In this document: positions 29,383-31,161 of the stretch, piece after piece
Position numbering within the stretch: position 1 is the first letter of the stretch
How the letters are laid out: every line of letters starts with the position of its first letter
Assembly (NCBI RefSeq): GCF_000090795.2
Contig: NW_003546276.1
Span: 434,356 to 465,516, forward strand
Length of the DNA: 31,161 nucleotides
Reading direction: 5' to 3'
Source: Amphimedon queenslandica
Taxonomy: Eukaryota > Porifera > Demospongiae > Haplosclerida > Niphatidae
Translations under genes and position numbers: made by a program
Notes under the pieces: generated by a model
What the model was told of the DNA's origin: nothing
Seen by the model: only the letters and a program-made list of their open reading frames with translations
Database searches by the model: none

Positions 29383-30290
29383 AGTCATTTCTCTACTTCA
29401 TCTGCATACCATAAAGTAAACTTGATTATCATGAACTCCTTAGCTGCCTTGTTGATGCTAATGGCCATGGGTTCTGTACACTTGACTGACACATACACAT
29501 AAATTTTGGTCGAAAGTGAAGAGATGTCATCTGTTAGCTGGCCTTTGAAGACATCATAAATAACTAAAGCCAGATGATCATTGGAGAGGCCCAGCTCACG
29601 ACATTTTGATTGGACATAAGGTAAAATTATCTTCTTGAAGTATTCCTTAATGATTTTTTGTTTATTGGAACAATGATTTGGAGTGAATGTTACATGCCAA
29701 TCAATCGTCAGGAAACTTGTAACATGGAAGAGAAGCAGATGTTTTACCTTTGTAAATCACATAAAATGGCAAAAAGGTGCCTGCCAATGTACCAAAAAAT
29801 ATAGGAGTGACCTGTCTCTTGTCACTGATCCCAATTATTGGTACTCTCTTTGATCACCTTTCCTCCATAGTCCATGAGGAACCAGGAACTATGCTAACAC
29901 CAGTGTGGTCCCAGTTAAACACGAAGTCTGGTGGTATGTCCTCCATTACAATGACTGCTCTTAAATCAATTAGAAATTGTTCTTTGATTTCCTCAAAATT
30001 ACTGGCCGATATCTTTGCTACTGTGCTTCCCCTTCATTTTACAAAATGAAGATGATAAAGAAGTGACTTCGCTCAATTCCTAGTAAGTGTTGTGTGTCCA
30101 CCATTATCTGCAAGATGGTTTCTGTCAGTCTGTCTCACAATCGCTAGAGTAGCTGTAAGTGTAATTGCCGTTGTAACAATTCCACCATTTTTACGAATGG
30201 CAACCAAATAACGTTCAGCCTTTTCATCAAGGTCCTCACCCAACACAAATAATCTGCCCCTCTACATCACAGGCAAACTTGCTACTTCAT
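29383..30290 (-). pseudogene. second pogo/CENP-B-type DDE transposase relic
   Basis: Minus strand, in reading order: RGRLFVLGEDLDEKAERYLV, VTTAITLTATLAIVRQTDRN, AKSLLYHLHFVK, STVAKISASNFEEIKEQFLI. The catalytic core follows: PDFVFNWDHTGVSIVPGSSW (first Asp codon 29908-29910), KRQVTPIFFGTLAGTFLPFY, VIYKGKTSASLPCYKFPD, WHVTFTPNHCSN, IKEYFKKIILPYVQSKCREL and LALVIYDVFKGQ (second Asp codon 29553-29555). The third-Asp box (QPLD in relatives) reads EPMAISINKAAKEF, so the third Asp is lost. Frameshifts near 29700, 29860 and 30050. It is only distantly similar to the transposase at 11542 and belongs to a different pogo subgroup. The end is near 29383. Confidence 0.88.
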
Positions 30291-31161
30291 TGTCATCATC
30301 CCCAGTGTTAATCTTTCATTGCATTTCAGCAAGATACTTTGAACTTCCAGGTCACTGGAGCTTATAAAATTTTGTTCCTATCTGCCCACTGCTTCATTAA
30401 TTTTTGTAGAGGGTGCAGAAGCTAACAAAGTTGCTGAACTTTGTTGGCACTCACACAACTCTCACATTGTAAAAGGAATAATAGCAAAAAGACAAATAAA
30501 GCAATGGAACAAAACCTCATCTTTCATTACAATGTAAGAAATTTCTTCGTTTTTAAATATGATCGCCAAACAGGCTTACCTTTTTGCTCAATTTACACTG
30601 CAAGACTCACTGCTCCAGAAGTAGCAGCCACAGTTTTGAAACACCAGGAACTCAATATCAGTTTACATGCAACGCATACAGCTTAATAATAAATGCTAAA
30701 CCATTTTAAATGTCTAGAAAAACTAAACCTTTCTTTCACCACTCAAAACATTACTATGTGTGCAGGTGTAGCAAAATTTGATTGAGCACTATTGGATTTA
30801 TCTGTAATCTACAAAATATCAAATTTATCTTTAACTAATACTTGCATTGCTACCCTGGCGTTTATTCGCATCCAGCTTTTATTTAAGAATATACAGTATA
30901 CTATTTGTATTTAGTGTATTTTAAAAGTAATAATAATTTACAATAAAATTAGTCTTACAATTATATTCATTGCGGGTAAGCTATTATAAACAAACACTTA
31001 TGTGACAATTAACAGCCACTTTCATATGACAACTACTCCTGCATTTATAATGAGCTGATCAAAGTCAGTGTTACCAAGAGTGGATAATTATTTAGGGAGT
31101 GTCTAACCTGCCTATATTCTGTGATACCACAGCGCGTATGTTTACCTGCCTATATTCTGTG
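30291..31161. other. non-coding right flank
   Basis: No gene recognised. The last 56 bases contain the start of a possible tandem repeat. Confidence 0.35.
31106..31161. repeat. 18-bp direct repeat at the window edge
   Basis: ACCTGCCTATATTCTGTG occurs at 31106-31123 and again at 31144-31161, a 38-base period. The window ends exactly at the second copy, so the number of units is unknown. Confidence 0.7.

Overview
This is animal (metazoan) nuclear DNA, AT-rich, with very short introns (41-52 bases) and almost no uninterrupted genes. The intron size, the mixture of mobile-element families and the style of the decayed proteins suggest a sponge, perhaps Amphimedon-like; that is an inference, because no sponge-specific gene is present. 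The window reads as a graveyard of transposable elements, several nested inside one another, around one fragment of a normal host gene.

The host gene is on the minus strand at 16205-17629: three consecutive exons of a mitochondrial ribosomal protein uL3m (MRPL3). Their splice phases agree and the larger intron carries a 788-bp DNA transposon.

Left to right: 1-4400 holds an inverted duplication of a coding-like segment (201-766), a BED zinc-finger relic and a small tandem repeat (2787-2935). 4425-7802 is a decayed Ty3/gypsy retrotransposon (gag, protease, reverse transcriptase, RNase H; no integrase), split by a composite insertion at 6530-7295. 7880-9910 is a Crypton-type (DUF3504) tyrosine-recombinase pseudogene, split by a 755-bp hAT-like element with an 8-bp target duplication. 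10134-10557 has a MITE and a hairpin cluster.

11074-15074 is the most interesting unit. It is a 4-kb pogo-like transposon with terminal inverted repeats of about 365-385 bp. Its decayed transposase continues into a tandem array of mini-exons, each coding for one AT-hook, and ends in an ING-like PHD finger.

18444-20880 (minus strand) is a non-LTR retrotransposon split by a 511-bp TTAA-flanked element. 21196-22011 is a second copy of the 788-bp element. 22268-24452 is a ZNF862-like hAT transposase pseudogene split by a 161-bp MITE. 25039-25893 holds two foldback/TIR elements. 26088-27081 is a second Crypton-type pseudogene, 28446-29091 an Ulp1-like peptidase relic, and 29383-30290 (minus strand) a second pogo/CENP-B-type transposase relic.

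Three insertions (hAT-like at 8035, TTAA element at 20063, MITE at 23609) can be removed on paper together with one target duplication so that the host element's conserved protein motifs rejoin in one frame. This fixes their borders and the order of events. Every recognised transposable-element coding region carries frameshifts, stops or lost catalytic residues, so none should be active as it stands.
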